From Ovoidimarina sp963698645 (GTDB lineage: Bacteria; Pseudomonadota; Alphaproteobacteria; Rhodobacterales; Rhodobacteraceae), in assembly GCA_963698645.1 (NCBI GenBank), contig CAVORP010000009.1:682001-746000 (forward strand): a DNA stretch of 64,000 nucleotides. Direction: 5' to 3'. A program made the position numbers and the translations under genes. A model generated the notes under the pieces. The model had not been told where the DNA came from. It ran no database searches and saw only the letters and a list, made by a program, of their open reading frames with translations. Below are positions 45,845 to 54,287 of the stretch, one piece after another (within the stretch, counting starts at the first letter, position 1; every line of letters starts with the position of its first letter).

Positions 45845-47187
45845 TGTGCTTCCTCGACCAGCGCGCGGATCAGGCCACGCGCCTTGGCCCGGGTTTCCTC
45901 GAGTTCGCGCTGCGCGTCCGAGTCGGCGACGATGCCGGCGCCGGCGCGGAACTCGATCGCGTCGCCCGCGATCGTCATGCTGCGGATCAGAATGTTCAGG
46001 TCCAGCTCGCCATCGCTGCCGAGATAGCCAAGCGCGCCGGTGTAGAAGCCGCGGCCCTCGCCTTCGATCTCGGCGATGATCTCCATGCAGCGCACCTTCG
46101 GGCAACCGGTGATGGTGCCGCCGGGAAACACCGCGCGGATCGCCGAGACCGGACCGAGCCCGGCGCGCAGCTCGGCGCGCACATTCGAGACGATGTGGTG
46201 GACATGGGCGTAACTCTCGACCGTCATCAGCTCATCGACCACGACCGAACCCGGCACCGCGACGCGGCCGAGATCGTTGCGTTCGAGATCGATCAGCATG
46301 ATGTGCTCGGCGCGTTCCTTCGGGTGACCGACCAGTTCGCGCATGCGCGCAGCGTCGTCGTCGCCGGCGAAGCGCGGCCGCGTGCCCGCGATCGGCCGCG
46401 TCTGCAGCACGCCCTCATGCAGCGATACCAGACGCTCGGGCGACGAACAGGCCAGCGCCCAATCGTCCCACTGCACCAGCCCCGCGAACGGCGCCGGATT
46501 CGACTCGCGTAGCGCCGCATAGATCGATGCCGCGTCCAACCCGCGCGGGCGCTGCACACGCCATGCGCGCGACAGATTCACCTGGAACACGTCGCCGGCG
46601 GCGATGTAGTCGAGCGCGCGACGCACGCCGTCGAGATAGCGCGACGGCGCTTCCTCGTCGATCGCAGCAAGCCGACGCTGCAGCGGAATCGGGCCACGTT
46701 CGGTCGCTGCATCGACGCAGGTGCGCTCGATCAGGCCCGCATGCGCCGCCTCGCCGGCGACCCAGGCGCGTCCGCCGATGCGGTCGCGCACGATCGCCAC
46801 CGGCGTGCGCCATGCGATCGCCTGCGGCACGGCCAGTCGCGCTTGCGGCAGCCGCAGGCGCGGCTCGATTTCCGCCGCCAGTTCATAGCCGAGCAGCAGT
46901 GCGAAGCCGCCTCGAAATGGGTGCGTGGCCGGGTCCACGGGTAGCGCGACTTCGCGCTGCCACGCCGCCAATGCCGCGAGAAAGCTGCCGCACTCGGCAT
47001 GCGGCCCCAGGATTCCTCCGTCGCCATCGCGCAACAGCACCTCGCCGGTGGTCGCGAACAGCAGGTCGTAACGGGCACTGTCGCCACCGCTGGCGACCGA
47101 CTCCAGCAACACCGGATAGCGCGCCGGCTCCGCTGCATGCAGCGCGAGCAGGTCCGGGATGCACGCCAGCTCGCGGATCAGGATCAT
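45841..47187 (-). CDS. pabB: Aminodeoxychorismate synthase component I
   Basis: 448 residues, chorismate-binding enzyme. GDVFQVNLSRAWRV, the catalytic region TRPIAGTRPRFAGDDDAARMRELVGHPKERAEHIMLIDLERNDLGRV, YAHVHHIVSNVRAEL and FPGGTITGCPKVRCMEII identify it. The active-site motif is PIAGT rather than PIKGT, so the Lys used by some PabB enzymes is absent. PabC downstream favours PabB over anthranilate synthase TrpE. Confidence 0.9.
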   Translation of the reverse strand: MILIRELACIPDLLALHAAEPARYPVLLESVASGGDSARYDLLFATTGEVLLRDGDGGILGPHAECGSFLAALAAWQREVALPVDPATHPFRGGFALLLGYELAAEIEPRLRLPQARLAVPQAIAWRTPVAIVRDRIGGRAWVAGEAAHAGLIERTCVDAATERGPIPLQRRLAAIDEEAPSRYLDGVRRALDYIAAGDVFQVNLSRAWRVQRPRGLDAASIYAALRESNPAPFAGLVQWDDWALACSSPERLVSLHEGVLQTRPIAGTRPRFAGDDDAARMRELVGHPKERAEHIMLIDLERNDLGRVAVPGSVVVDELMTVESYAHVHHIVSNVRAELRAGLGPVSAIRAVFPGGTITGCPKVRCMEIIAEIEGEGRGFYTGALGYLGSDGELDLNILIRSMTIAGDAIEFRAGAGIVADSDAQRELEETRAKARGLIRALVEEAQ

Positions 47188-47198
47188 GCGCGGTGAGG

Positions 47199-48440
47199 TC
47201 AGAGCTTGCGCATCACCACCGACGCATTGGTGCCGCCGAAGCCAAAGCCGTTGCTGATCGCGACCGTGATCTGCTTCTCACGGGCCACATTCGGCACGTA
47301 GTCGAGATCGCAGCCTTCGCCCGGATTCTCCAGGTTGATCGTCGGTGGAATGATGCCGGTGTGCAGCGCCATGGCGGTGAAAATTGCCTCGACGCCGCCG
47401 GCCGCACCGAGCAGGTGCCCGGTCATCGACTTGGTCGAGCTGACCATGGTCTTGTAGGCATGTGCACCAAGTGCGCGCTTCACCGCCAGCGTCTCGGCGA
47501 GATCGCCGAGCGGGGTCGAGGTGCCGTGCGCATTCAGGTATTCGATCTGATCGGCGTTGACGCCGGCGTCGCGGAACGCCGCCGCCATGCAGCGCGCCGG
47601 ACCGTCGCCGTTCTCGCTCGGCGCGGTCATGTGGAAAGCGTCTGAACTCGCACCGAAACCGGCGAGCTCGCAGTAGATGCGCGCGCCGCGGCGCTTCGCG
47701 GCTTCGTATTCCTCCAGCACCAGGATGCCGGCACCATCGCCGAGCACGAAGCCGTCGCGGTCGCGGTCCCAGGGGCGCGAGGCGCGGCTCGGGTCCTCGT
47801 TGCGCGTCGACATCGCGCGCATCGCGCAGAAGCCGGCGACCGAAGTGGGTGCCGAGCCGAACTCGGCGCCACCGGCGACCATGGCATCGGCATCGCCATA
47901 CTGGATCAGGCGCATGGCCATGCCGATCGAATGATTGGATGTGGCGCAGGCGGATACCGCCGAGAAGTTCGGGCCCTTGAGGCCCTTCAGGATGCAGAGC
48001 TGGCCGGAAACCATGTTGATGATGGTCGAGGGCACGTAGAACGGCGAAACCTTGCGCGGACCACCCTTGTCGAGCGTCAGCGTGGTCTCCTCGATACCGC
48101 GGATGCCGCCGATGCCGGAGCCGACGATGGCACCGATGCGCTCGGCATTGGCGTCAGTGATTTCCAGCCCGGAGTCCTGCAACGCCATCATCGAAGCGGC
48201 CAGCCCGTAGTGGATGAACGGGTCCATCTTCTTCGCGTCCTTGGGCGACACGAAGCTGGTCGGATCGAACTCCCGCACCTCACCGGCGATGCGCGTGTTG
48301 TAGGCACTGCAATCAAAGCCGGTGATCGGGCCAATGCCGGAGCGGCCGTTGACGATGTTGTCCCAGGCCTGGGCGATGGTATTGCCGACCGGCGAGACGA
48401 TGCCCATGCCGGTGACGACGACGCGACGCTTCTGACTCAT
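47199..48440 (-). CDS. fabF: Beta-ketoacyl-ACP synthase II
   Basis: 413 residues. Condensing enzyme of fatty-acid elongation. Catalytic Cys in VSACATSNHSIG, His in NAHGTSTPLGD, second His in STKSMTGHLLGAAGGVE, and the C-terminal GFGFGGTNASVV. It follows acpP in the usual fabD-fabG-acpP-fabF order. Confidence 0.96.
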   Translation of the reverse strand: MSQKRRVVVTGMGIVSPVGNTIAQAWDNIVNGRSGIGPITGFDCSAYNTRIAGEVREFDPTSFVSPKDAKKMDPFIHYGLAASMMALQDSGLEITDANAERIGAIVGSGIGGIRGIEETTLTLDKGGPRKVSPFYVPSTIINMVSGQLCILKGLKGPNFSAVSACATSNHSIGMAMRLIQYGDADAMVAGGAEFGSAPTSVAGFCAMRAMSTRNEDPSRASRPWDRDRDGFVLGDGAGILVLEEYEAAKRRGARIYCELAGFGASSDAFHMTAPSENGDGPARCMAAAFRDAGVNADQIEYLNAHGTSTPLGDLAETLAVKRALGAHAYKTMVSSTKSMTGHLLGAAGGVEAIFTAMALHTGIIPPTINLENPGEGCDLDYVPNVAREKQITVAISNGFGFGGTNASVVMRKL

Positions 48441-48519
48441 GGCTCACTCCACAAAGTTCGATCGGCAAAAACGCAAACTGCGCCACGCGGGCGCAGTTCG
48501 CATCGGCCGCAAAAGGCAA

Positions 48520-48759
48520 TCAGGCCTTGACGTGCGCCTTGACGTAGTCGATCGCCATCTGGACGCTGGTGATCTTCTCGGCGTCTTCGTCCGGAATCTC
48601 GCACTCGAACTCTTCTTCGAGTGCCATGACGAGTTCGACCGTATCGAGCGAGTCGGCGCCGAGATCATCGACGAACGACGCGTTCGCAGTGACTTCGTCT
48701 TCCTTCACGCCGAGTTGTTCGACGACGATCTTCTTGACGCGTTCTTCGATGCTGCTCAT
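48520..48759 (-). CDS. acpP: Acyl carrier protein
   Basis: 79 residues from the ATG at 48759 (an upstream frame extension is non-coding). Very acidic, four-helix ACP with the phosphopantetheine attachment Ser in DDLGADSLDTVELVMALEEEF. It carries growing acyl chains for the Fab enzymes. Confidence 0.97.
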   Translation of the reverse strand: MSSIEERVKKIVVEQLGVKEDEVTANASFVDDLGADSLDTVELVMALEEEFECEIPDEDAEKITSVQMAIDYVKAHVKA

Positions 48760-48781
48760 TGCTTCAAAACCTCCGGGATGG

Positions 48782-48806
48782 AAAACCCCGGAGGAGGTCC
48801 GGGGTT
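48782..48806 (-). terminator. Hairpin with T-run between fabG and acpP
   Basis: On the minus strand AACCCCGGA pairs with TCCGGGGTT (48806-48784) and runs into TTTT. It sits just before acpP. It may be a partial terminator or an mRNA-end element that lets acpP be expressed at a different level from upstream fab genes. Confidence 0.6.
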
Positions 48807-48883
48807 GAAAGCGGCGCGCATTGTAGAGCAAAGATTCGGCTTTGGCTCAAACACACGTTGGAGCGGGGGCGTATGGTACGCGC

Positions 48884-49627
48884 TCAGACCATGTGCATGC
48901 CGCCATTCACGTGCAAAGTCTCGCCGGTGATGTAGGCGGCCATCGGCGAGGCCAGGAACAACACCGCATTCGCGATGTCCGCGGGCGCGCCGAAGCGGCC
49001 GAGCGCGATCGCATCCATCATTGCCTTCTTGTTGTCTTCCGGCAGGGCGTTGGTCATGTCGGTTTCGATGAAGCCGGGCGCGACCACGTTGACGGTGATG
49101 CCGCGGCTGCCGATCTCCTTCGCCAGCGACTTGGAGAAGCCGATGATGCCGGCCTTGGCCGCCGCGTAGTTGGCCTGGCCGGCATTGCCCATCACGCCGA
49201 TCACGGAAGCGATCGAGATGATGCGCCCCTTGCGCGCCTTCATCATGCCGCGCATCGTTGCCTTGCTGGTGCGGTAGATCGAGCTCAAGTTGGTGTTGAG
49301 GATCGCGTCCCAGTCCTCGTCCTTCATGCGCATCAACAGACCATCGCGAGTGATGCCGGCGTTGTTGACCAGAACACTGATCGCGCCGAATTCCTTGCTG
49401 ACCGCGTCGACCAGCGCATCCACCGACGCGCTGCTGCCGACATCGAGCACGCGCCCGACACCGCCGAGCGCGGCCATGCGTTCACTGATCGCGGCCGCAC
49501 CCGATTCGCTGGTGGCGGTGCCGATCACTTTCGCGCCGGCGCGGGCCAGCGTGTCCGCAATGGCCGCGCCGATGCCGCGGCTGGCGCCGGTAACGAGCGC
49601 GACTTCGCCTTGAAGATTGATCTGCAT
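48884..49627 (-). CDS. fabG: 3-oxoacyl-ACP reductase
   Basis: 247 residues, classical short-chain dehydrogenase. NADPH site VTGASRGIGAAIAD, SVLVNNAGITRD, catalytic Ser in IISIASVIGVMG, YxxxK in YAAAKAGIIGFSKSLA, and PGFIETDMT. Reduces beta-ketoacyl-ACP. Confidence 0.96.
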   Translation of the reverse strand: MQINLQGEVALVTGASRGIGAAIADTLARAGAKVIGTATSESGAAAISERMAALGGVGRVLDVGSSASVDALVDAVSKEFGAISVLVNNAGITRDGLLMRMKDEDWDAILNTNLSSIYRTSKATMRGMMKARKGRIISIASVIGVMGNAGQANYAAAKAGIIGFSKSLAKEIGSRGITVNVVAPGFIETDMTNALPEDNKKAMMDAIALGRFGAPADIANAVLFLASPMAAYITGETLHVNGGMHMV

Positions 49628-49636
49628 GGGGCTTCC

Positions 49637-50570
49637 TCAGTTCCAGTCGTTGCGGGCGGCGTCGAGGTCGGCCGCGAACGCGCGCCCATCGAGGCCCTTG
49701 TCGATGCGTTTGCACAGGCCGCTGAGCACCTTGCCCGGACCACATTCGCCGACGCGGCTGATGCCGCGCGCAGCCAGCGCCTGCACGCACTCGGTCCAGC
49801 GCACCGGCAGGTAGAGCTGGCGCACCAGGGCGTCCTGGATCGCGGCGATCGAATCATGCGCGCGTGCATCGGCGTTCTGGATCACCGGGCGATCCGGCAG
49901 CGTCCACGCGAGCGTCTGCATCTTCGCGCGCAGCGCATCTGCAGCCGGCTGCATCAGTGCGCTGTGCGAGGGCACCGAAACGGCGAGCTTCACCGCCTTC
50001 TTGACGCCACGCTCGGCAAGCAGCGCGATCGCCCGATCTACCGCTTCGGCATGACCGGCAATCACGGTCTGACCCGGGCTATTGAAGTTCGCGGGCGCGA
50101 CGATCTGACCCTGGGCCGCGTTCGATGCAGGCCTGCGCGATCACCGCGTCATCGGCCATCAGGATCGCTGCCATCGCGCCGACGCCAGTCGGTACCGCGT
50201 CCTGCATCAGGCGACCGCGCTCGCGCACCAGGGCTGCACCATCGGCCAGCGACAGTGCGCCGGCAGCGACCAGCGCCGCGTATTCGCCGAGGCTGTGTCC
50301 CGCGAACGCCGCCGGCTGTGCGCCGCCGCGTTCGTTCCACACGCGCCACACCGCAACGCCCGCGGCGAGCAAGGCCGGCTGCGTGACTTCGGTGCGATTC
50401 AGTTCTTCCTCAGGCCCGTTCTGGCTGAGCGCCCACAGATCGAGACCGCAGCCCTGGCCGGCTTCCTCGAACGTGGCCTGCACCGTCGGCGAGGTTGCAG
50501 CGAGATCGGCGAGCATGCCAAGCGATTGCGAGCCTTGGCCGGGAAACACGAAGGCGAGATTGTTGAGCAT
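49637..50570 (-). CDS. fabD: Malonyl-CoA:ACP transacylase, frameshifted as read
   Basis: Starts at 50570 with LAFVFPGQGSQSLGMLADLA; the catalytic Ser is in FAGHSLGEYAALVAAG. After QACIE the frame breaks. The C-terminal third continues one frame over with NSPGQTVIAGHAEAVDRA, VSVPSHSALMQPAADAL and the late GECGPGKVLSGLCKRI. Deleting one base near 50,120 gives a normal protein of about 310 residues. The enzyme is essential for fatty-acid synthesis, so the break is almost certainly a sequence error. Confidence 0.88.
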
Positions 50571-50583
50571 CGGATTCTCCGAA

Positions 50584-50666
50584 AAACGGGGTCAGAACAC
50601 ATTTCGCCGGCAATCATCCGCCGGCGATGCGGCGGTCGGAAAGCGAAATGTGTTCTGACCCCGTTT
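50584..50666. repeat. Perfect 24-bp inverted repeat between fabD and fabH
   Basis: Left arm 50584-50607 and right arm 50643-50666 are exact reverse complements (arm core GGGGTCAGAACACATTTCGC) around a 35-base centre that can itself fold. The arm resembles the GGGTCAG-containing palindromes linked to REP-associated transposases. No transposase gene is present. It could also act as a terminator or barrier in the fab operon. Confidence 0.75.
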
Positions 50667-50667
50667 C

Positions 50668-50702
50668 TGTAGAGCGATCGCGCCACAAGTGGCGCTCCTA
50701 CA
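50668..50702. repeat. REP-like hairpin overlapping the fabH stop
   Basis: TGTAG and CTACA ends flank a hairpin GCGCCAC-AA-GTGGCGC (50680-50695). The fabH stop codon (50698-50700, minus) lies in the CTACA end, so the element sits exactly at the gene terminus. It directly follows the 24-bp inverted repeat. Confidence 0.7.
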
Positions 50703-51669
50703 AACGCACCAGCGCCGAACCCCAGGTGAAGCCGCCGCCGAAGGCCTCCATCAGCACCATCTGGCCGGGCTGGATCTTGCCGCTGCGCACGGCATGATCG
50801 AGCGCCATCGGCACCGACGCGGACGAGGTGTTGCCGTGTTTGTCGACGGTCACGATGACGCGATCCATCGGCATGTCCAGGCGCTTCGCGGTGGCGGTGA
50901 TGATGCGCAGATTGGCCTGGTGCGGCACCAGCCAGTCGATGTCCGACTTCTGCAGGTTGTTCGCGCTCAGCGTCTCTTCGACGACGGCGTCGAGCGTCTT
51001 GACCGCGACCTTGAACACGTCGTTGCCGGTCATCATCACGCGCACGCCGGCGTTCTTCTCGTCCAGTTTGAACCCCACCGACACGCCGACCGGGTTGTAC
51101 AACAGGTTCTTGTGTGCACCGTCGGCATGCAGATGCGTCGACAGAATGCCGGGCTGGTCGGACGGCTTCAGCACCACCGCACCGGCGCCGTCGCCAAACA
51201 GCACGCAGGTGCCGCGGTCGGACCAGTCGAGCATGCGCGTCAGCGTCTCGGCGCCGATCACCAGCGCGCACTTCGTCGTTCCCGAGCGCACGAACTTGTC
51301 TGCGATCGAGAGCGCGAAGATGAAGCCCGAGCACGCGGCATTGACATCGAACGCGGCGCAACCGTTGGCGCCGATGCGATGCTGCACCAGGCAAGCGGTG
51401 CTCGGGAAAATGATGTCCGGCGTGGTCGTGCCGACGATCAGCAGGTCGATCTCGGCCGCAGTGACGCCGGCGGCGGCCATCGCCTGCTTCGCGGCTTCGA
51501 CCGCGAGATCGCTGGTGGTCTGGCCTTCCGCAGCGATATGGCGCTCGCGGATGCCGGTGCGCTCACGGATCCATTCGTCGTTGGTGTCGACCAGTTTCTC
51601 GAGGTCGGCGTTGGTCAGCACTTTCTCCGGCAGGTAGCTGCCGGTGCCCACGATGCGCGAATAGATCAC
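50698..51669 (-). CDS. fabH: Beta-ketoacyl-ACP synthase III
   Basis: 323 residues. It starts chain synthesis by condensing acetyl-CoA with malonyl-ACP. Catalytic Cys in FDVNAACSGFIFAL, His in WLVPHQANLRIITATAKRL, Asn in DKHGNTSSASVPMALD; GSYLPEKVLTNADLEKLVDTNDEWI is the family start. Its last bases fall in a REP-like element. Confidence 0.96.
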   Translation of the reverse strand: MIYSRIVGTGSYLPEKVLTNADLEKLVDTNDEWIRERTGIRERHIAAEGQTTSDLAVEAAKQAMAAAGVTAAEIDLLIVGTTTPDIIFPSTACLVQHRIGANGCAAFDVNAACSGFIFALSIADKFVRSGTTKCALVIGAETLTRMLDWSDRGTCVLFGDGAGAVVLKPSDQPGILSTHLHADGAHKNLLYNPVGVSVGFKLDEKNAGVRVMMTGNDVFKVAVKTLDAVVEETLSANNLQKSDIDWLVPHQANLRIITATAKRLDMPMDRVIVTVDKHGNTSSASVPMALDHAVRSGKIQPGQMVLMEAFGGGFTWGSALVRL

Positions 51670-51788
51670 GTTTCCTTCCCCGGATAACGGGCGGCGTCAC
51701 GCAATCCGGTGGCGCCGCCAAAGAAAAAAGAACCGGCGCTGTGCACACCGGTTCGATCGGACTCGCACGACTCCTCGCGGAGCCGGAA

Positions 51789-51989
51789 TCAATCTTCGCT
51801 GGACGCGGCCTTGTCGGCCTTGGTCTGGATGACCTTCTTGCCGCGATAGAAACCATCCTTGGTGATGTGGTGACGCAGATGCGTCTCGCCGCTGACCTTG
51901 TCGGTCGAAAGCTGCTTCACGGTCAGCGCATCATGCGAACGGCGCATGCCGCGGGTGGAAGGGGTCTTGCGGCTTTTCTGGACGGCCAT
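51789..51989 (-). CDS. rpmF: 50S ribosomal protein L32
   Basis: 66 residues from the ATG at 51989. Basic: MAVQKSRKTPSTRGMRRSHDALT then THLRHHITKDGFYRGKKVI. No Cys motif, so the zinc-free form. It lies between yceD and fabH, as in many Gammaproteobacteria. Confidence 0.96.
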   Translation of the reverse strand: MAVQKSRKTPSTRGMRRSHDALTVKQLSTDKVSGETHLRHHITKDGFYRGKKVIQTKADKAASSED

Positions 51990-52002
51990 TTCGTTTCTCC
52001 AA

Positions 52003-52515
52003 CTATTGCTTTTTGAGCGATACGAGTGCCGCGAACGGATGTTCACGGACACGCGCTTCGGCGTTTTCGGTCGTGAAGACGATTTCCCCGGCTTCTTCCG
52101 CGCCGGGCTTGGTCGGCACAATCGGCAGGGCCAGGATCAATTCGTCTTCAATCACATCGGACAGGCGCAATCCGCCGTCGCCAGCCACCAGCAAGGGCTC
52201 GTATCCGGGCGGCAAGGCCGCTTCATCGGCCTCGAGTCGGATCAAGCCCAGGTGCACGCTCAGCGATACCGGCCAGGCGAACGCTTCGAGCGTGCGCTGG
52301 CAGATCAACGAGAGTGCACCTTCGACGCGCAGCGCGAGAAACGCGACCCCGAGTCCGTCACGCCCGAACTCGAGTTCGTAACGCAACTGACCGGACGGAT
52401 CGGCGAGGCTCTCGCACAGACGCGGCAACGCGGCGATCGGCAGACTCCCGAGGAAATGATGGTGGGATGTCACCATCCGCCACGCATCGACGGTTTCGGG
52501 GAAGGCCGCTGACAT
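52003..52515 (-). CDS. yceD: YceD family protein (DUF177)
   Basis: 170 residues from the ATG at 52515. Matches the YceD/DUF177 family by ELEFGRDGLGVAFLALRVEGALSLICQRTLEAFAWPVS and the acidic tail of the domain (DVIEDELILALPIVP). It is thought to act in 23S rRNA accumulation. It begins the operon that continues with rpmF and the fab genes; a 122-base divergent region precedes it. Confidence 0.9.
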   Translation of the reverse strand: MSAAFPETVDAWRMVTSHHHFLGSLPIAALPRLCESLADPSGQLRYELEFGRDGLGVAFLALRVEGALSLICQRTLEAFAWPVSLSVHLGLIRLEADEAALPPGYEPLLVAGDGGLRLSDVIEDELILALPIVPTKPGAEEAGEIVFTTENAEARVREHPFAALVSLKKQ

Positions 52516-52637
52516 AAGGGCGGGGATGTTAGGCAGCGAACCCGTTGAAGTCAATCCGGATTCCGCACAAGAACCACTGATTGGCCGGTATCCGCGCCAA
52601 GCCGCTAGACTTCGGCCACCTCTGCCGGGGCTGTCGC

Positions 52638-53120
52638 ATGTCGCTGATTCTCGCCCTTTTCGTCGTCATCGCGGCCGTTGGCCTCGGTTTCGCCGTTGCG
52701 AATTGGCGCCAGCAACGGCGCAATCTGGCGATCCAGGCGCTGCTTGACGACGCCGATCGGCTCGAATCCTGCCTGCTCGACACGCGCACGCGCATGCGTG
52801 TACTCGAAGGCATGCTCGGGCGGCTGCCGGCCGATATCACCGAGAGCGCCCGCGCCTCGCTCGCTTCCGAGGTCGGCATCCAGGACGCGATGAAGCGCGT
52901 GCTCAGCCATCGCCTGTGGATCCGCGAACACGCGGCCACCGCGCCGATCCCGAAGCTGCACGAGGTGCGCGACACCGCGCGCAAGTCGCTGCTGCAACTG
53001 GAACAGCAACTGGCCCGGCTGCAGCAGGCCGGCAGCGAGCTGCAGACCGCCTACGCGCAGTCCGACGCACTGCTCGGAACGCAGGCGCCGGAAGTATCAA
53101 ACAGCGCGACCGAGGGCTGA
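52638..53120 (+). CDS. Membrane-anchored coiled-coil protein, unknown function
   Basis: 160 residues from the ATG at 52638. One N-terminal membrane helix (MSLILALFVVIAAVGLGFAVANW) is followed by a long, charged, helix-rich cytoplasmic or periplasmic region (LLQLEQQLARLQQAGSELQTAYAQSDALL) likely to form a coiled coil. No recognised domain. It ends 4 bases before maf and is probably co-transcribed with it. Confidence 0.6.
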   Translation: MSLILALFVVIAAVGLGFAVANWRQQRRNLAIQALLDDADRLESCLLDTRTRMRVLEGMLGRLPADITESARASLASEVGIQDAMKRVLSHRLWIREHAATAPIPKLHEVRDTARKSLLQLEQQLARLQQAGSELQTAYAQSDALLGTQAPEVSNSATEG

Positions 53121-53124
53121 TCCG

Positions 53125-53709
53125 GTGTCGCGTCCACTGGTGCTCTGCTCCACCTCCCGCTACCGGCGCGACTTGCTGGAGCGGCTGCGGCTGCCGTTCA
53201 TTTGCGCCGCTCCGGAAATCAACGAGGCACCGCGTCCGCAGGAACCGGTGGCCGCGCTCACCGAACGCCTGGCGATTGCCAAGGCCCGCGCGCTGGCCGC
53301 CGGCTTTCCCGACGCGCTGCTGATCGGTTCCGACCAAGCCGCCAGCGCTGAGGGTCGACTACTGGGCAAGCCCATGCATCGCGATGCCGCGATCGCGCAA
53401 TTGCTGCACGCCTCCGGTCGCGAAGTCATGTTTCATACCGCGGTCGCCGTGCTTGATGCCGCGACCGATGCCTGCCGCGTCGAGCGCGACCTCACCTGCG
53501 TGCGCTTCCGCACCCTGCAACGTCGCGAAATCGAGCGCTACCTGGACCAAGAAGCGGCGCTCGATTGCGCCGGCAGCTTCAAGTGCGAAGGCCTTGGCAT
53601 CGCCCTGTTCGACGCCATCGAAACCCGCGACCCCACCGCCCTCATCGGACTACCCCTGATCGCCACCGCCCGCCTGCTGCGCAGCTTCGGGGTCGATCCG
53701 CTCGGGTGA
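53125..53709 (+). CDS. maf: Maf-family nucleotide pyrophosphatase (YceF-like)
   Basis: 194 residues from GTG 53125. LVLCSTSRYRRDLLERL, the substrate-binding Glu in INEAPRP, LIGSDQAASAEGRLLGKP and DCAGSFKCEGLGIALF identify it. It hydrolyses non-canonical nucleotides such as m7GTP (YceF branch), preventing their incorporation. Confidence 0.9.
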   Translation: MSRPLVLCSTSRYRRDLLERLRLPFICAAPEINEAPRPQEPVAALTERLAIAKARALAAGFPDALLIGSDQAASAEGRLLGKPMHRDAAIAQLLHASGREVMFHTAVAVLDAATDACRVERDLTCVRFRTLQRREIERYLDQEAALDCAGSFKCEGLGIALFDAIETRDPTALIGLPLIATARLLRSFGVDPLG

Positions 53710-53737
53710 ATGCGTCGCGGACGCTCGACCCTTTCGC

Positions 53738-53980
53738 TCAAAGCTCCAGTTGCCGAATCAGGTCCGGCACGGCCATGCCGTGATGTGCGGCGATGTTTCG
53801 CAGCAGACTCTGCAGCGTTCCGATCTTGATCGGAGAGTGATTGGGGATTACCTCATGGTGCTCCCCACCGCGAAGCGTAGTGATGCGCAAGTGGGAACCA
53901 CTCTGGCGCGTGACAACGTAGTCGAGCCGATGCAGCGCCTTGGCCAAATCGGCACCGGTCAAGTCGCGCGGCAGCTTCAT
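53738..53980 (-). CDS. hicA: HicA-family mRNA interferase toxin
   Basis: 80 residues, a single double-stranded-RNA-binding-type domain: TGADLAKALHRLDYVVTRQSGSHLRITT with the catalytic His in GSHLRI and EHHEVIPNHSPIKIGTLQSLLRNI. It would cut mRNA when freed from HicB. It overlaps the antitoxin gene by 4 bases. Confidence 0.9.
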   Translation of the reverse strand: MKLPRDLTGADLAKALHRLDYVVTRQSGSHLRITTLRGGEHHEVIPNHSPIKIGTLQSLLRNIAAHHGMAVPDLIRQLEL

Positions 53981-54189
53981 GCCGCCAGCACTTCGTCCCG
54001 GACGTAGTGCAGGCGGATCAGTTTGGGGGCCTGGGCTGGATCTTCGAAGTAGCAGGCGACTGCATCGCGGACCATGGCGCGCAGTTCAGCCATGGTCTCG
54101 GCCTGCGTGGTGATGCCAAAACCGAAGGCACAGGCGACATAGCCGCCCTCGGTTGCGTCGGTGACTTCAAACACGATTTCCGTAGCCAT
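53977..54189 (-). CDS. hicB: HicB-family antitoxin
   Basis: 70 residues from the ATG at 54189. A partial RNase H-like fold of HicB type: IVFEVTDATEGGYVACAFGFGITTQAETMAELRAMVRDAVACYFE. It lacks a separate C-terminal DNA-binding domain, so autoregulation may differ from long HicB proteins. The antitoxin precedes the toxin, the reverse of the more usual hicA-hicB order. Confidence 0.8.
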   Translation of the reverse strand: MATEIVFEVTDATEGGYVACAFGFGITTQAETMAELRAMVRDAVACYFEDPAQAPKLIRLHYVRDEVLAA

Positions 54190-54287
54190 GGGGCCATGAT
54201 GCGGCGCGGCCGCCGTACTGTCAAAAGCGCTCCGCGGCGCCTGCTGCGAAACGCGGTGCGGCAGCGGTATCGGCGACGCTGACCCGC

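Noticed and set aside
50584..50666. Simple rho-independent terminator for fabH
   Set aside because: The 24-bp arms are longer than a terminator needs and no T-run follows on the minus strand; a mobile palindrome fits better.
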